Shown in pieces: positions 1 through 12,536 of a stretch of 64,000 bases of DNA. Location of the stretch: NCBI GenBank assembly GCA_003290165.1, contig QNQO01006264.1, forward strand, positions 62,001-126,000. Direction: 5' to 3'. The number at the start of each line of letters is the position of its first letter. Within the stretch, counting starts at the first letter, position 1. Below the pieces are notes generated by a model, which did no database searches, had not been told where the DNA came from, and was given only the letters and a program-made list of their open reading frames with translations. The translations under genes were made by a program, and so were the position numbers. The stretch is from Berberis thunbergii (Eukaryota; Streptophyta; Magnoliopsida; Ranunculales; Berberidaceae).

Positions 1-1
1 A

Positions 2-121
2 CACAGCAAGTATTGCTCATACCACAAAGAGGGTGGCCAGAACACCAACGACTGTAAGAGTTTAAGTTATGAGATCGAGTACTAGATTCGCAAGGGCAAG
101 CTAAAGGAATTCCTAGGTTTA
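2..121 (+). pseudogene. gag C-terminal Cys/His motif of Tat element I
   Basis: The third forward frame reads KYCSYHKEGGQNTNDC, followed by an acidic stretch and KGKLKEFL. Element II has a homologous segment (KYCAYHKDHNHITQDC, about 36523-36570), and gag proteins of this lineage carry this nucleic-acid-binding motif. An in-frame TAG follows the EIEY motif, so the frame is broken. The rest of gag lies upstream of the window. Confidence 0.7.
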
Positions 122-330
122 GAGAAATGACGATATCGAACCATGTAAAGGGGAGAGGCAGTCAAAGAGATTGAGAATGAGACTTTGAGCATAATTTATG
201 TCCTTCACGAGGTTGGATAAAAAAAACAATCAAACAAGTCCCACAAGCAGACACTACTTGACATGCGGACACAATTCGCAAACAAAGAAAGACGCGTAAA
301 TTACTCAGGGTACAAAACCCCATCTCGACC

Positions 331-1035
331 TTGACCTTCACAGATAAGGACCTCGAAGGCGTCCGTGCACCGCACAATGACGCTCTTGTCGTTTCGGTCT
401 CTATTGCAAGGTTGAAAGTGAAGAGGGGCCCGATTGACATGGGAAGCTCCCTCAACCTCTTTTTCTACAACGCGTTCCGCAATATGGACCTCAATGAGGA
501 GAACCTAACATCCTCCGATTACTCGCTGATTAGATTCAGTAGAGAGAAATGCTTCCCGATCGGGAAAATTAAACTAGCAGTGGTGGCAGGAGATCCACAA
601 CTAAGGAAGGTCATGTTATTGGACTTCATGGTGGTAGATGCATTGTCTACCTATAATGTCATCTTGGGAAGACCTTGGCTTCACCAGATGGAAACAATAG
701 TCTCTACCCTTCACCAATGCGTTAAGTATACCACTAACCGCTCGGAGGGAACAATTCATGGGGACCAACCAATGGCAAGGGGATGCCACTATGCTGCACT
801 AAAGCAGATAGAATGTTCCAAGATTCAGCTGGAGCCCACAGGACAAGTTGAACAAAAGGCAGACTTAGGAACTGTAGAGAAGTCACTCCACCCAGATGGA
901 GGCAAAATCCCAATAGCAGTGGCTCAACTTAGTAGCAGAGAACGTTCTAACATTATAGGAGCAGTCTGCTATTTAACTAGACAAAACGTCAAGACTAGCG
1001 GAGAGGTCATTGCAAACAAGAGCACGACCCCATGA
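331..1035 (+). pseudogene. Tat-type aspartic protease (PR) of gypsy element I
   Basis: The 234-residue frame begins with FTDKDLEGV, a segment typical upstream of the Tat protease. The catalytic motif, normally DTGSS, reads DMGSSLNLFF: the aspartate is kept but the threonine is replaced by methionine. The flap and C-terminal part run to STYNVILGRPWLHQM and a conserved GDQPMARGCHYAAL. The frame stops at 1035 and is followed by AT-rich, untranslated-looking sequence rather than reverse transcriptase. The protease would cleave the element's own gag polyprotein. The active-site change suggests this copy is inactive. Confidence 0.75.
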
Positions 1036-3440
1036 CTGTTAGTGGTCACATAAGGACCCTCCCACACAAGGTTTACTCTTCAGTAACCTCAACAACGTCA
1101 GCACAACTTGGCGATTTGCTGAAGGTACTCACAATCCAAACAAGGGCCATACGAATTCACTTCAGAGCCAGATCGACCTCTATCCGCCAACAGTCAATAT
1201 GTTTTGTTGTTTAGTTTTTTCTTTCAGTTTTCAATGTAGAGTTTTAATTCTTAGAAGCTTATGTGATTTGCAATCATTTAAGAAATAAAAGAGAATTACG
1301 CAAACACACTCAATTGATTACTGGAAAGATGTAACAACGATCTCCTAGAGGCGGGTACAAAAGACTAGAAACTTCAAACATCTGAATCTGATGCGACATA
1401 CAGTAAATATTTGCTTAAACAATTCGATTTCAAAAAAATACTCAGAAGAAACAACAAAGGTATCCCGGGTAAATTATGGAGCCTTCTAAGAGTTCCGCTC
1501 AGCGATTTCTCTGAAGAAGATGACCCACCACGCAAGGATGACCTAAGGTGGTAAAGAATAAGTAACTAGAGGCCTCGTGACACGCCGGTCGAAGCTACAA
1601 CTAACTCACACACTCGATCTGCCCAACCAAACGAACTTGGGACAAGTATCAGGTTGAAACAGATCGAGTGCACCCTCCCACTGAGGAATGAGAGGGGCAT
1701 CTAGGAGTCAATGGCCCACTCCGGCAGACCATATTCAATTCCATCTTGCCCCGTAATCCCAAGTATTAGCGTAGCGCAGCACGACGGGGCTAGCTGAAAA
1801 GGGAGGAAAGCAACCGCTCCAAGGTTGGCTGCTGGTGTTATCTCATAAATTAGGCAGTTCGGAACACCGATAGGGAACGAACAAGTAAATGACAGACTCA
1901 TCCCTTGCGGGAAAATTTGTACGACTACAAAATATGAAAAGAAATTACAAGGTCTCAGAGAACCAATTAGGTGCTCACCCTGAGCGGGTGACCACACATA
2001 ATAACATGTCTTATCATGACTCATCGGTGCAAATTACAGAACATTTGAAGACTCCAACGTTGGAGATCTCCCTTTAGCCTTTGAAAAACTCAAAGCATAA
2101 TCTTTGAGTAAGAGCATCTAAAGAAGTGCACTCTATAAAAGATAATGCCTATAACGATGAAGGAACGCCATTATATAGACATAGTGATTCACCAAACAGA
2201 CGCTTCCACATTAAATATGAGCATTGAATACCACATGGGAAATGAGGAGACAACGGTTCCCAAGGAAACCGCACAGAATCATGTTAATCCGATTAATGAT
2301 GCTACACACAACCCTATATTGGGGGGGGGGGGGAGTAACCAATACTCAACCGTCTTGCGATCTATGTCGTACACATGTCACCATGCAATCTACATGGCGC
2401 CTTGATCCTATGACAAAGCCTAGTTCTTCTTTTACGGGCCCATCAGCTTGGCTCACTATTCGAACAACATTCTACCACGTGCGCTGACGCGAGCAGTAGA
2501 AACCCTAGTCACTTTTGACATATGGAGCACACCCGCATATCATCAACTGATTTAAGGTAGTTCTTTCTATTTGAAAGAAACTAATATGCACGATGCACCC
2601 CACTTGCGGAAATAAGCTCACAAGCCCATAACAGGTGGAGCCCCGACCTAACCAGGCTAGCCATGGGATCATTGCTCTCCAATAGACCATGATCTCCAAC
2701 TTCTCACATCCCAAACTTGTAATCCGCTCCGCGGGGGTATAAATGGTCCAAAAAGTGATGTCAACAGCTCGCCATGTGACCACTGCTCTTTTTCAGGACA
2801 GCGGTCGCCAAATTAGATTACAGTTCAAGTAGCGTCTTTACGCTCACATGGGCTGACATTCAATTATCGGCAATGGCCACTCGAGCCAACTCAAAAATAT
2901 CCGCTAACACGCGGACAAATGCTACATTGGATGTCAGCCCGAGCTTATGCAATCTCACTCGGGACAAGCGCTCTAGCTCAACTACAACTCATGTGCTCGG
3001 CTTTGACAGTTCACTCATGCCAACTACACAACCGATGGTCAGATACACAACTTAAGTATCCAACGACTTACCTTAAGGATGAGCTATGACCTAGGTAGCA
3101 TAACCCACCACCAAACCATCCACAAAATGTCTACTATTCATGACGTAACCACGCGATAATAACTCTGAGACCTCACAAAAAAACATGTCAGAATTATTCA
3201 TGACATAAATGGTCGAACTCTCAACAGCTGATAGACCACCCGACTTCCTACTAACCCAATCAAACCTATGTCAAAGTAAAATGACAAGGAAAATGGAAAG
3301 CGCGCAACCTAGAGACTGAACAAAATGTGCATACAAAGCACACTCAAAGTAAACCTGTTTTTATTTACAATCAAAACAAAAGGTACACATGTTTAAAATT
3401 TACTTCCCATCAGGAGGAGGTACAAATATGGGAAAAATAA
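1036..3440. other. Non-coding spacer of Tat element I
   Basis: No credible coding region is seen on either strand; all open frames are short and lack family motifs. A run of 12 G occurs near 2323. The position, between protease and antisense ORF, is where a complete Tat element would carry RT, RNase H and integrase. None of their motifs (such as an F/YxDD box) is visible. Confidence 0.6.
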
Positions 3441-3576
3441 GCCTTGCAGGGAAAAAACAATTTGCGTCCGTGCGTGCCTCAGCCTGAGCGCCATGATCCT
3501 GAACCCCCTCTTCCTCTGAAGACTCTGAGACCATTCCGAAGTCTGCATAAGACATCTTCTTGTAATAAACAATGTC

Positions 3577-5868
3577 TCATTCCAAATGTTCTTTCTTTAT
3601 CAGTGCCAGCAGTTCTAATCTTCCATGCGCGACCCAGCGAAATTCACACTTGAGAAGCTCATCCTCGGGCGTCTTTGCTACAACAAGTTCACACTCTAAC
3701 AACTCCAGTTTGTCTATCAGCGCATCAACCTGAGACCATTTAGTAACCAGGCTACTCTTAACTGTGCTAAGTTCATGTTGCTCGAGAAGAAGTTGGTCCC
3801 CAACTTTCCTTGCTTCCCAAGCATTGAATTCCACATCGGCTTCTAACCGCTGCCTCTGGGCGACCCACTCTGACTCCTTCATGGTGTTCTCCTCAACAAA
3901 AGACTACAATTCAGAGCGCATCTTAGCCGTAACTTCCTACGCAACTTACCGATCACGGCCGATCAGGTTCAGCTATTGTCTGGATCTATCCCTTGCGGAT
4001 ACCGCCTCTGCTAAATCAGACTCAAGGGCTTCTAGGCAAACCCTCTGAGTTTCGGCATCAACGGCTGACTATTCCAGCCTCCTCTCTTCAATCTGTTTTC
4101 TCAACGACTCAATCTCGAAAATGCGACAGAATACGCCTTATGCATTGTCAAGAAGACACACTCCATGGTGTACACCCTCTCACGAGCCACCTCCACTTTC
4201 ATCCTAGCAACAACCACCTGGCTCAATTGGGACATCTCTAAAATAAGATGTTTCAACCCCTTATCGCATCCTCCTCTGGCTTCAGAGGGCAGTTTGCCAG
4301 CCAGCTATAACATCTGCTTATATGCTTTCTTGAAGCATAATCAATGTCAACCTCCTAGTGTCAGGTCCAGTTGCTCATTTTCACCATGTCTGGAGAAAAC
4401 AAACTCATCTATACATCTCGATGAAACTCTGATGTATGCGGTATCACGCCAGCACCACCCTTTATAGTCTCTACCACATTTAGCCTTCATTCACAACCTT
4501 CATTTTGTCACTAGCATCCGACGCTTTATTGCGAGTTGGCTCAGCGGAACCCAAAGGAAGAGAAGGAAGTGATTGTCTAACGAACCCTCCATTACCTTGA
4601 TATGCGATCTGCAACGATATGGGGGGCAATGCGGACTACAAAAGGGATTACCCACACATCAGCAACCACTGTCAGGCGATCCACCAGCAGGACGATTGAA
4701 CTTTGGGACCATAGGAGAATCCTCATCAGAACCTTCCAGTAAAACATGTCTAGATTGTTCAGCACCAGTAGAAGCCGCCATAGTAGCCAACATCAGCTTG
4801 TCACTCATAGCCTCGGCCTGCTCAGTACCAAGCTGTGATGCATCATCAACCCCTGCCAATTGCAGGTGGTCATTCTCCCAGCTAGATACTACAACCTCTG
4901 CCTCGGCGGGCCAGTCAGGATCATGCTCCTCCCTCACTGGAGCAGGCTGTTTGGGAATGGGCTCAACCCCAATGCAAAACCTCTACGAGCTTATGAAGGA
5001 GGCAAACATCTCATAAAGCCCCTCTGTGTCAGGCAGGGAAGGAGCCTTAACTTTGGAGGCCTTCATCTTTCTAGAAGGGGCTCCACCTTCAGAGTTAACC
5101 TTTGCCAGTTGGCCCACAATTCACTGCGACTAAAGTTGGTAGGACAGATAACGTCCTCCACACTCATCCACAGCATGTCACGGAATGCCTACATGGTGAC
5201 TTCCTCATCCAAAGAAAAGGGAGTAGTGAGGAACCTCCTTGCAAAGAAACACACGCATACATTCAACACAAGGGAATCAAAAGGTGAAACTATACTTACA
5301 AAGTGGTTTGAACTCCGGCTCAAGCGAACGACCATTGAACTCGAAATATTTCGAATCCGAAGAAGCCAAGAAACAGAATTTTTGCCAGAATTTAAAATCA
5401 TTGGGTAATTTCTCGAAGCAAGTCGGCATCGATATCTTACGAACAACATGATTATTCAGCCGAGGGGAAGTCAACAACTGGATCACCTTCGGAGTCACAC
5501 GAATACCAGCAACTTTTGCCCTAATAAATATGAGAAGGATAATCCTGTACCCATTCGGTACTAATTAGGCAGGAGGGATTCCAAGAAATTTCGAAAGCCC
5601 CAGATCTCGTTGAGCACAGGAAAACTGACTCTAGTTTGAAGATCCCGTGGTGCAAACAGACGAACCCTTCTGGAAGAAAAATTGGTGTCCGATCATCATT
5701 TAGAGTATAGAATGGCAGGTCTTCAGGGACCACTAATGTCTTTTGAATATCGACAAGGCTCGATTCAGAAGTGGGCTTATCTTCAAAGAGTTGGAGGCCC
5801 TTGGCAATAAGCTCGTCGTTAAGGTGATTTTGACGAGCCATGAAAAAGGTGAATAAACTTTTAATCAA
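3577..5868 (-). pseudogene. Antisense ORF of Tat element I (putative gypsy-type transposon protein)
   Basis: Read on the minus strand, the region starts near 5868 (5521-5868) with LVVPEDLPFYTLNDDRTPIF and FLPEGFVCLHHGIFKLE. This resembles the N-terminal domain of plant proteins annotated as putative gypsy-type transposon (Transposase_28, PF04195). A second stretch (5277-5498) has KLPNDFKFWQKFCF. A Ser/Pro/Asp-rich linker lies at 4659-4937, and a predicted coiled coil rich in E, L, A and K (RLEADVEFNAWEARK) at 3577-3882. The pieces are in different frames, so the ORF is broken. Function in the family is unknown. Confidence 0.6.
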
Positions 5869-6104
5869 AAGCTGAACAGAACAAAGTTTCTAAAAATAAA
5901 AAAATGGAAGAGTCAATTTCTGCAGAAAGGGAGATCTAAATAGAGATTGCTTTCCCGCCTTTTTTCCATTGAATTAACGCACACTACATTAATGAAGCAC
6001 GACACTCAAGTAACATTTCAGACTCAATCATCATGAGCGACATATCTTTTCAAGAAATGACTTAGTGAACCGATACGATGGCCCGCTAATTTGGGGGGAG
6101 CAGC

Positions 6105-6755
6105 TGATGATACACCGAAACATCTTCTTTTCTACACTATACAGGTGTCATGATGATCTCGAGAAATAGTGGGCCCAAGCGTTAGCCCAACATTGATCAA
6201 GCCCAAGCGGTTTCAAGCTCGCACAACGCAGTCCGCTAGATGAACCCAAATCACTACAACCTATTAAACCCACACGTCTCACAACCATCCCCAATACCCG
6301 TAAAACCTATCAATGCAAGTATCTCAGGGATCAGCTTCGGACAGACAAGCCACCAACACCTTGTTTCTAACTAGGAATTAAATACCAGAGTATATGTCAT
6401 ACATAGAAATTTTCATCTATTGACAACACTCCAATTGGGAACTCTCTCGCTTATCTAGGAGCACGAGTCTAATAGGGAAACTGCCATTCACAGCACAACT
6501 CCTAATTAGAGAAAAATTTCATGAAGATCTTCTTCCCTAAACTACGTCACTGATGGCCTGGTCGAACCAGGAGTCCAACACTATAAATAACACATGATGT
6601 TGGTAAGCTAAGGTACACTACAAATTTCCTATTTACAACATTACATCTTCTTCAGATCCCTGACTGACTTTAGCATCAGAATGCCATCAGCCACCACAAT
6701 GGTGGTTCGTGGCTCACGTGTGTTCCTTATGCAGGTCAGCAGGTCAAGGTCAACC
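6105..6755 (+). repeat. 3' LTR of Tat element I
   Basis: The LTR starts TGATGATACACC directly after the purine tract and is similar at its start to the LTR of element II (TGATGAGACATC). Near its end it has CCACCACAATGGTGG, matching a region near the end of element II's LTR. The exact end is inferred from where MULE transposase homology resumes. Its partner LTR is outside the window. Confidence 0.6.
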
Positions 6756-7713
6756 ATGGAGCGAAAATTGACTGCACATATACAAATCCGAGAAAGATTC
6801 AATAAACTCGTTCCACCTCTCATTTATCCTCAAAGATTTTTTCTGGTTCTTTTGTACATTTGTATTTATGTGCCACTTGCACAACAACCTACTTGCTTCT
6901 GGAAAGACTTACTCAATGACTTTGATCAACTCACGCTCTATGTCAGTTACAAACACCTTTGGCAAGTTGTCTGGCTCAAAGACTCCAAAATATTTTTTTA
7001 ATGCCCAAGTGTACGACTGATCATTTTCAGAAAACGTAAAACAACAACCAACATTGAAAGTATTGTCGGTCAATGTGACACCCACAACCTCAAATAGAAG
7101 CATTCTGTAGTGATTAGTTTTGTAGGTGTAATCCATAAGCATCACCATTGGGAAACACTTTGTTAGTAGAATTGTCTCGGAATGTGACAAAAAATATTGG
7201 TGACTATATTCTGATCATCGACTATATGCCACTCAATATAATCATTCTCGTTCAACAAGTGCATTATGGCTTGCAAACTTGTCATGTCTTTCAATTGAAA
7301 TGTCTTTAGTTGATGAATGACATTGTAAACAATTTTCAAAAATGACACATTGTTGGGAAACATTTCTTTCAAACCGGACAATATCTAGCAAGGGGCTACA
7401 CCAGATGTTGTCATGTTATGCAAATATGTGATATTTGCTTCGTTTACTCTGTCAGCAAAGGAATGACCAAGAAGATATTTTAATCGTGGATGATTGTGGG
7501 TTCCACAGGTCACTTGCAACTTCCAATGATCCTTACCTTGTGGTACTCCTCTAAACTAAAATGAGCACCCACACTTCTTTGTATTGGTTGATCGACCAAA
7601 CTCAAATTTTTGCCTTTGATTTTTCTTGAGCTTCCCTTTACTCTCACATTCCAAGTGGATCCTTCCTTTACGTCTGCTATCAGCGGGTTTCTAGTTTGTA
7701 ATAATCAGAACTA
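6756..7713 (-). pseudogene. MULE transposase fragment (FAR1/MURA-like)
   Basis: One minus-strand frame, with internal stops, can be followed from about 7690 down to 6760. It shows a zinc-finger-like N-terminal part (KKCGCSF, then HWKLQVTCGTHNHPRL), the linker SGLKEMFPNN, and the MULE catalytic core. The core has LLTKCFPMVMLMDYTYKTN (first catalytic Asp), FTWAL-like SYTWALKKY, and VFVTDIERELIKVIE (second Asp). It then reads FPEASRLLCKWHINTNV and WNEFIES. The C-terminal half is cut off by Tat element I. In-frame stops make it a pseudogene. Confidence 0.8.
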
Positions 7714-9213
7714 TTTTATTATCCCTACCAACACCTTGGCACAAATTATCAATGATGGCTTCAATGGGAATACCTACAAAAAATAATGCATATTGACTTT
7801 AGGAACACTAATAAACTTGTTAATTAATGAACTTGTGAAGAAGGATTAGACAATAAGTAGCCATCATCGACTACCTTTTCCAATGCTCATTCATCACTCG
7901 TGTCAACATCATCATTCTTCTATATTAAGTAAACAAAAAAATTTGTTATTCTAATCATATATTAAGAAAGGTAATGAATAAAATCATTAAGGCAAATGCT
8001 ACTTCTAGAAAGTTGGTATATTCCAAATACGCTTTAAGTGACTCCAGATCATCAAGATTATTTGAAGATAACTCGAAATCTATTAGATCGACGATGACAT
8101 CCTAGGCACAAAATAACAACAACAACGATCAAACTAACCTTAAAAATATCAATAAACAAGTTTTAGGGTTCACATACTAATAATTAACCCTAAAAATAAC
8201 AATATTGTTTTAAATATTACGAAAAAGAAATTAAACATGATATTACGATAATCACAACAACAAAAAATACCCAGCTCATCTCAAGTTGAGAATGTTGAGT
8301 GTATCTCGAGTGGAAGGGGTTGTTTCATCTTGAAAATGTTCATCTTCTTCGTGCACTCCTATATATAAATGGAGCAGAATGTTGACTTTCAACCCCAACA
8401 TTATCATCTTCAAGCCTACCAACATCATTTTCACTAAACTCATCCATTTCTAGATACAAAGTTCACCTAAACCCTAACAAATGAAGATGAAGAAATAGAA
8501 GAGAGAGGTGACGAAGATGTAGAAGAAAGGAAGAAACACCAGTGTTGGGTCATCCGGTGAGCTTGGGATGGAAGACAAACAATAGAAAATGAAGCACGGA
8601 GAAAGAAAACGCTTCCTTGCGCGAAAGAAAAAATGAAGCGATAAAATAGTGACAGCGAGGATGAAGACGTGTAAAAGAGGGAGAGAGAGGATGAAGATCG
8701 TGGCAGGGTGTTCATTTTCCAGTGAGATTGGGTGGGGAAGGGTGGGAGAGGATGAGTCGTTCGTGTGAGTGGAAGGGTGATGATCGCTAGTTTCGGGGTA
8801 AAAGAAAAAAAAATTATGTATATACTGGTGGCGTCATTCAGTAGATTAAAAAAAATGGTGTTAGTGGTGTCATTCAGCAAATGCCATTAGTAAAATGTGG
8901 AAGATTTACCAATGGTGTCACCAATTTTGAAGGTTTTAAAAGCAGGCCAAGATTCTGTAATCAGAGTTTCCCATGATTGTCCAACCAGCAGACTCACCGG
9001 CCTTTTAAACAATAGCCATTTGAGACTTGCCTTAACATACCAATACAATAACACATGAAGAACACTAGTGTTGGACCTGTTTTAGTACCAATTGCCATGG
9101 TTGGCTGACAAGAAATTACATTGAGTTACTTAAGTACTTTTTCTAGATCTAAAATATACCTCTCTTCCAAAGTTGGTTCATGTATCACTATTTTTTTTAA
9201 CTCAAAAGCTTTC
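7714..9213. other. Probable 5' region of the MULE remnant, no gene
   Basis: AT-rich sequence upstream of the transposase fragment. The longest frame (8467-8880, minus) is Ser/Leu/Phe-rich low-complexity without a recognisable domain. A segment near 8828-8885 contains two similar stretches (TGGCGTCATTCAG and TGGTGTCATTCAG). I could not define terminal inverted repeats for the MULE. Confidence 0.4.
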
Positions 9214-9221
9214 CTAAACTT

Positions 9222-9924
9222 TGGGGTGGCAATGGGATGGGATGGACCTCATCCCTATCCTATCCCATCCCATTTATTCGGGATCAGGACGAGAAGGGAC
9301 GGGATAGACCTCATTCCGACCTCATCTCAAATCAAACGGTTTCGGGACAGGATGAGCATGTACTAAATTTTGGATTGAAAATTTAACATGCAATATTGAA
9401 AATTTTGGCTTTACCAAACACAACTCTAAGAACAACTATATAACTTTAAGCCATTGATTATTATTTCCCCATTTCATTAGCTTTTAGTCCATTTTTTTTA
9501 GAACCACTATTTAAGATAACCATTCTTTTGTACATTGCTAATGAACATGATCAATGGGTTTGTCATTTAAAATCTACGAGGAGCACGTATTGTTGTTGTC
9601 AAGAGTTAGGAAGAGGAAAAAAAGAAGGGAAAGGGTTTGAGTTAGATTCATTATCTAGGTGAGTCGCATGGAAGCTAGACAGAATAAAATAGTCATATCG
9701 ATAAATAAAACAACAAATATAAGTCATGTCAACAAATAGTTTCATAAGTCATACTTCATATTAAATACTAAAAAAAACCGGATCAAGATGGGCAGGATTG
9801 AAAATCTTCATCCCAATCCCATCTCACTCTAGATTGGGATGGGATTGATCAATCTCAAAAGAACCCAAAAAATCGGGATGGGACATGACGGGATTAGGAT
9901 CGCGGGATGGGATGCCTACCCCTA
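9222..9924. mobile_element. hAT-type MITE, about 0.7 kb
   Basis: The left end reads TGGGGTGGCAATGGG. The right end, reverse complemented, reads TAGGGGTAGGCATCCC, the terminal style of plant hAT elements. The direct repeat CCTAAACTT flanks it at 9213-9221 and 9925-9933, an 8-9 bp target duplication. Both ends are packed with GGGATGGGATG-type subterminal repeats in opposite orientation. No transposase is present, so it is non-autonomous. The exact end is uncertain by one base. Confidence 0.75.
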
Positions 9925-9933
9925 CCTAAACTT

Positions 9934-11017
9934 ACAAGTTACTTGTACAAGTGTGGGTGGTAAATTACAGTTCACATGTGAGTGCAGTGGCTTGTCCAAT
10001 TTTCATCCCAATTGGGTTGGACTGATATATATTTTTAAAGACTAAGCCCTTGGGCACGACATTGAGACATGACAGTAGGGAGAAGAAGCCAACAACAAAT
10101 CAGAGAATTGTGTCCGCAAAGATAGACCTAAATACCTAATGAGGCAAGAATCGAACCTCTGACATTTTTAATCAAGCTCTGATACCATATTAAATTGTCA
10201 ACTTCTCTAAAAGCTTAAGTTGGTAGAGAGAGTATATATATCTAGCATATATCAAGGTCGGGATCTACAAAATGGGTGGAATGGACTTCTAGTCTCAATA
10301 GTCTGGGTATATAGAGCAGGTTTTCTACTTCATGTGTTGTTGTGGACCAAATTTGTACCGTACGTGTATTAATTATTGCCAAGGCGTCGTAACAAAGTTG
10401 AGCAAGTGAATGAAGATGCCAATGACTCAATGCACTTATTTTGGCTCTAGAAATAGGTTTCGATCATTTGACATTGATGACTATTTTGTATGGGGAGAAA
10501 CACAACTTTCTTCTTATATTAATACACTCCCCCACCTCAGGGTTCATACACTCTCCAACCTCAGGGTTCACCTGTGGACTCCTCACACCAGCCAAGCCCT
10601 ATCTCCTCGAGTACGTATTATGTAGGTTTCTGATTAGCTTAAATTAATAAATTGACTAGTTCAATGTAATATTTCTTTTGCAAATGGTTGGGCTGAAACC
10701 TCAAAGAAGTTGAGCTTTGGGCTATTCCTTTGTAGCATAAAAATCATCCTCAAAACTCAATTAGAATCCAAATTTAACCCATTAATTGGAATCTAGTTCA
10801 TATTAACTTAAACAATTACACATGTCTCTTTAATTATTTTTGTGTGATACTTAGGACCATAATTGAACATCATAACCTTGATTCTTTACTTTAATCAATC
10901 CCCATATTTTCACCATTTTGAAAATAAATTATCATGACCCTCCAAAGACCTGATTTTATTATTTGGTTTGAACTTGAAGTAGAAACTCTCATTCAGTTGA
11001 TCTGATGGATGTAAACG
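9934..11017. other. Intergenic sequence with a primer-binding-site-like motif
   Basis: No gene seen. At about 10178-10190 the complement of TGGTATCAGAGCT occurs next to GGTTCGATTC-like sequence on the minus strand. This resembles a copia primer-binding site or a tRNA-derived repeat, but no coding sequence accompanies it. A short direct repeat (CCAACCTCAGGGTTCA type) lies near 10530-10570. This sequence continues at 17387 across the copia insertion. Confidence 0.35.
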
Positions 11018-11022
11018 GGTAA

Positions 11023-11998
11023 TGTTGGAAAATATGTTGTAAATTCGAATTAAAAGGAAGGAACGATGGTACCAATTTTGCTTGGGTTGAGTCGCGGACT
11101 AGGTCGCTCTCTTTAAGACGTTTCGCGGCTCTGCCCAAAATTGTGCAAGCAATAACGTAGCCCCACCGTCCCCAGGATAAAATGGCCCAGAATCTTCTCT
11201 GTCTCGTTCAAAAATTGCACAGTAGATGAACGGAAAACAATTCACCCTTAATATTTGTATTTGCTCGGAATCACCAATACCGTTGAAAATAAATCAGCAA
11301 GAAACAGAAACTTGGCAAACAAAACAGAGACTGTTTTCGCAAAACTATTTTGATGTCGAAGAACTGGATGCAAGACTGTTTTTGTAAATAGCAGAAGCTC
11401 GAAAACTGTTAGCAAAAACTTTTATACTTTCTGTTTTTTTTTCCGAAGGAACTCTATGTTTCTCTCCTTTTGTTTTTCATTATTCTAAAACTCAAAATCG
11501 AGATGGTATTTATAGATTGAAAATCATGCATACAAACACGAAATACCGTCTGTATTCATTGGCATCAATCGCGTATCAAATCGTGGAGACGAAATGGCGG
11601 CGAGATTTATGCCAGAAATCGCGGGGCCAAAACGTGTTTTAGAGAAACCGTTTAGACTCAGTCCTCTTCAGAAGTTCAAAAGTTTATTTTTTTTGTTTAA
11701 ATAAATTTTCAGCAAAAAAATGGTTTGCTTTCTAAATGACCCGACCAGACCGGACGGACGGCGGCGGCGGCGGGCGCGAAAGTCTATCTCTCCCCTACTC
11801 ATAAAAGAGTGGTACCCCCAAGGGGTCCAAACCCAAGTCCTAACTATCTCCTTATATACTCTACCACAAAGAGATACATAATAGATATGGGACTATAAAT
11901 TAGAGAGTGATTCAAAGATCAAATTAGGAGAGAGGTCCAGGGTTCAAAACCAGGTAGACACACATTTGTTTTTATTTTAAAAAACCAAATTTGCAACA
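11023..11998 (-). repeat. 3' LTR of copia A
   Basis: 976 bp, matched almost throughout by 16454-17381. It ends next to the purine tract on the internal side. Relative to the other LTR it has extra sequence containing AGAGAAACCGTTTAGACTCA, followed by the shared GTTTATTTTTTTTG. A GC-rich GGCGGCGGCGGGCG block is present near 11760. Confidence 0.92.
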
Positions 11999-12536
11999 AT
12001 CCCCCACTTGGATTTTTAAAAACAATTTTCATCGAGCAATCTATAAAATATAAGATTGTGCATAAGCAAAAGTGTCTTTCGACTTGAACTCTTGCGTAGT
12101 GTTCATGCTTTAGAATATACTAGAGTAACTCGTAGTTTTGAACTCTATCTCTAACATACATTACACGCACAACCTTACCAGGGTGAAGTCTGAAAAGCCT
12201 GTGCTTTACGGCCATGCACGTATATCCCAGTGTAGTGAAGGCTCTAGGAATTTTGCCCACAAATTCCATAGAAAGCGGCCAAACTTCCACAATCACTTAG
12301 GTGAGTCTATCAAGAGTACTCCTGTAGCTAGGTACTCCACTCCACATAGAGTATAGACCTCATTAAGAGTTTTTAACTCATCCTACTATCGCTTCAGGAA
12401 TTCATGCTGTAGTCTAGGAATGAGATTGTTATTTTGTCAGCATGATTCACATCATATCATTCACGACTTGTTATTACCCATTGAACCTATTTCTTGGGAT
12501 CTCCAGTCTATAGGTTGGGTTACCATCGTGAATAAC

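Larger units (their letters stand above)
1..6755 (+). mobile_element. Tat-lineage Ty3/gypsy element I, 5' part outside the window
   Basis: The order visible is gag C-terminus, aspartic protease, a long non-coding spacer, an antisense reading region and a 3' LTR. The protease ends in a motif (VILGRPWLHQM) typical of the Tat group. No reverse transcriptase, RNase H or integrase is recognisable between protease and LTR, so this copy looks non-autonomous. Antisense extra ORFs and long 3' spacers are known for Tat elements. A purine tract with six G's (6091-6100) precedes the LTR. The element lies in a MULE transposase pseudogene that resumes at about 6756. The 5' LTR and one target duplication are outside the window, so the right edge is set only by where MULE homology starts. 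Confidence 0.75.

Noticed and set aside
2322..2333. Run of 12 G
   Set aside because: Isolated homopolymer; not next to an LTR, so not used as a polypurine tract.
8467..8880. 137-residue minus-strand frame rich in Ser, Leu and Phe
   Set aside because: Low-complexity translation of purine-rich sequence; no domain and no conserved pattern.
10178..10190. Complement of a copia primer-binding site (TGGTATCAGAGCT)
   Set aside because: No LTR pair, gag or pol nearby in the right orientation; could be part of a generic tRNA-like repeat.
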